A DNA stretch of 6,174 bases, taken from NCBI GenBank assembly GCA_937888765.1, contig CALASU010000283.1, positions 1 through 6,174 on the forward strand. The letters are read 5' to 3'. Every line of letters begins with the position of its first letter. The first letter of the stretch is position 1. The notes under the pieces were generated by a model that saw only the letters and a program-made list of their open reading frames with translations, had not been told where the DNA came from and made no database searches. Made by a program: the position numbers and the translations under genes. Below are positions 5,909 to 6,174 of this stretch, piece by piece. Origin of the DNA: an uncultured Clostridia bacterium (GTDB lineage: Bacteria; Bacillota; Clostridia; Lachnospirales; Anaerotignaceae).

Positions 5909-6133
5909 ATGGGCTTTTTTGATTCTTTATTTTCTAATAACAAAGGTAGCGGTAATATTCCCAGTTACTTAAGAAAAGATTATGAAAAATTCGGTCTTGA
6001 TCCTGATGATGAAAGTTGGGGACCCTCTCCCACCAGAGAGAAGAAAATGTACTGTACAAGATGTAGACGAATTTATGTAAATGGCTCTGTAATCTGTCCT
6101 GAGTGTAGAAACACTTTAGTTGAATGGAAATAA
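5909..6133 (+). CDS. Small protein with C-terminal zinc ribbon, function unknown
   Basis: This 74-residue protein begins with a short hydrophobic or amphipathic segment (MGFFDSLF), followed by a polar, Pro/Asp-rich linker. It ends in a zinc ribbon with C49/C52 and C63/C66 (YCTRC and ICPEC) and no extra domain. I do not recognise a specific family. The N-terminal segment might contact the membrane or a partner, but it is too short to span a membrane. AAGGAGG (5895-5901) ends 7 bases before the ATG at 5909, so translation is well supported. It follows the Mor-like gene by 54 bases with no terminator between them. Its single zinc ribbon echoes those of the TIR and SPFH proteins across the divergent intergenic region, which could reflect a shared partner or simply how common this fold is in Firmicutes. 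Confidence 0.8.
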   Translation: MGFFDSLFSNNKGSGNIPSYLRKDYEKFGLDPDDESWGPSPTREKKMYCTRCRRIYVNGSVICPECRNTLVEWK

Positions 6134-6174
6134 CTCTGAATATTCACATTAAATCAAGAGTTACTTCATTGATT

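Noticed and set aside
6131..6163. Inverted repeat TAACTCT / AGAGTTA at the end of the 74-residue gene, considered as a terminator
   Set aside because: The stem is only 7 bp, AT-rich, has a 19-base loop and no T-run after it. The true terminator is probably beyond the window edge.

Overview
The window looks like chromosomal DNA from a low-GC Firmicute, most likely a gut Clostridia or Lachnospiraceae-type bacterium. This is inferred from the AT-rich sequence, the strong AAGGAGG-type ribosome binding sites, and protein families typical of that group: a DUF6273-like domain, a Band-7 protein with C-terminal zinc ribbons, and a zinc ribbon/TPR/TIR protein. No rRNA, tRNA, transposase, integrase or CRISPR array was seen.

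The left five sixths (1-5059) is a minus-strand gene cluster, read from right to left. It starts with a 927-residue membrane-anchored TIR protein. Next come a 61-residue ribbon-helix-helix (RHH) DNA-binding protein, a 484-residue SPFH/Band-7 protein ending in three zinc ribbons, and the N-terminal 142 codons of a four-helix membrane protein that runs off the left edge. The gaps are 75, 87 and 44 bases, each gene has its own Shine-Dalgarno site, and a 10-bp hairpin sits between the first two. A good sigma-A-type promoter (5092-5120) lies just upstream of the TIR gene. Alternating TGTA/TACA half-sites fill its spacer and look like an operator.

A 465-base AT-rich intergenic region (5060-5524) separates this cluster from two plus-strand genes. 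It holds the minus-strand promoter and operator, a 10-bp inverted repeat, a strong terminator-like hairpin reading on the plus strand with no gene before it, and a 14-base direct repeat upstream of the plus-strand genes. Those genes encode a 109-residue Mor-like helix-turn-helix protein and a 74-residue protein with a C-terminal zinc ribbon.

Working model (inference): the RHH protein may regulate the cluster through the TGTA sites. The TIR protein appears anchored in the membrane with its TIR domain in the cytoplasm and a DUF6273-like domain outside. The SPFH protein could form a membrane-associated scaffold, and the multi-pass protein could be a membrane partner. This resembles an envelope-stress or conflict/defence signalling module more than metabolism. 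The sequence alone cannot show which it is, or whether the TIR domain cleaves NAD+.
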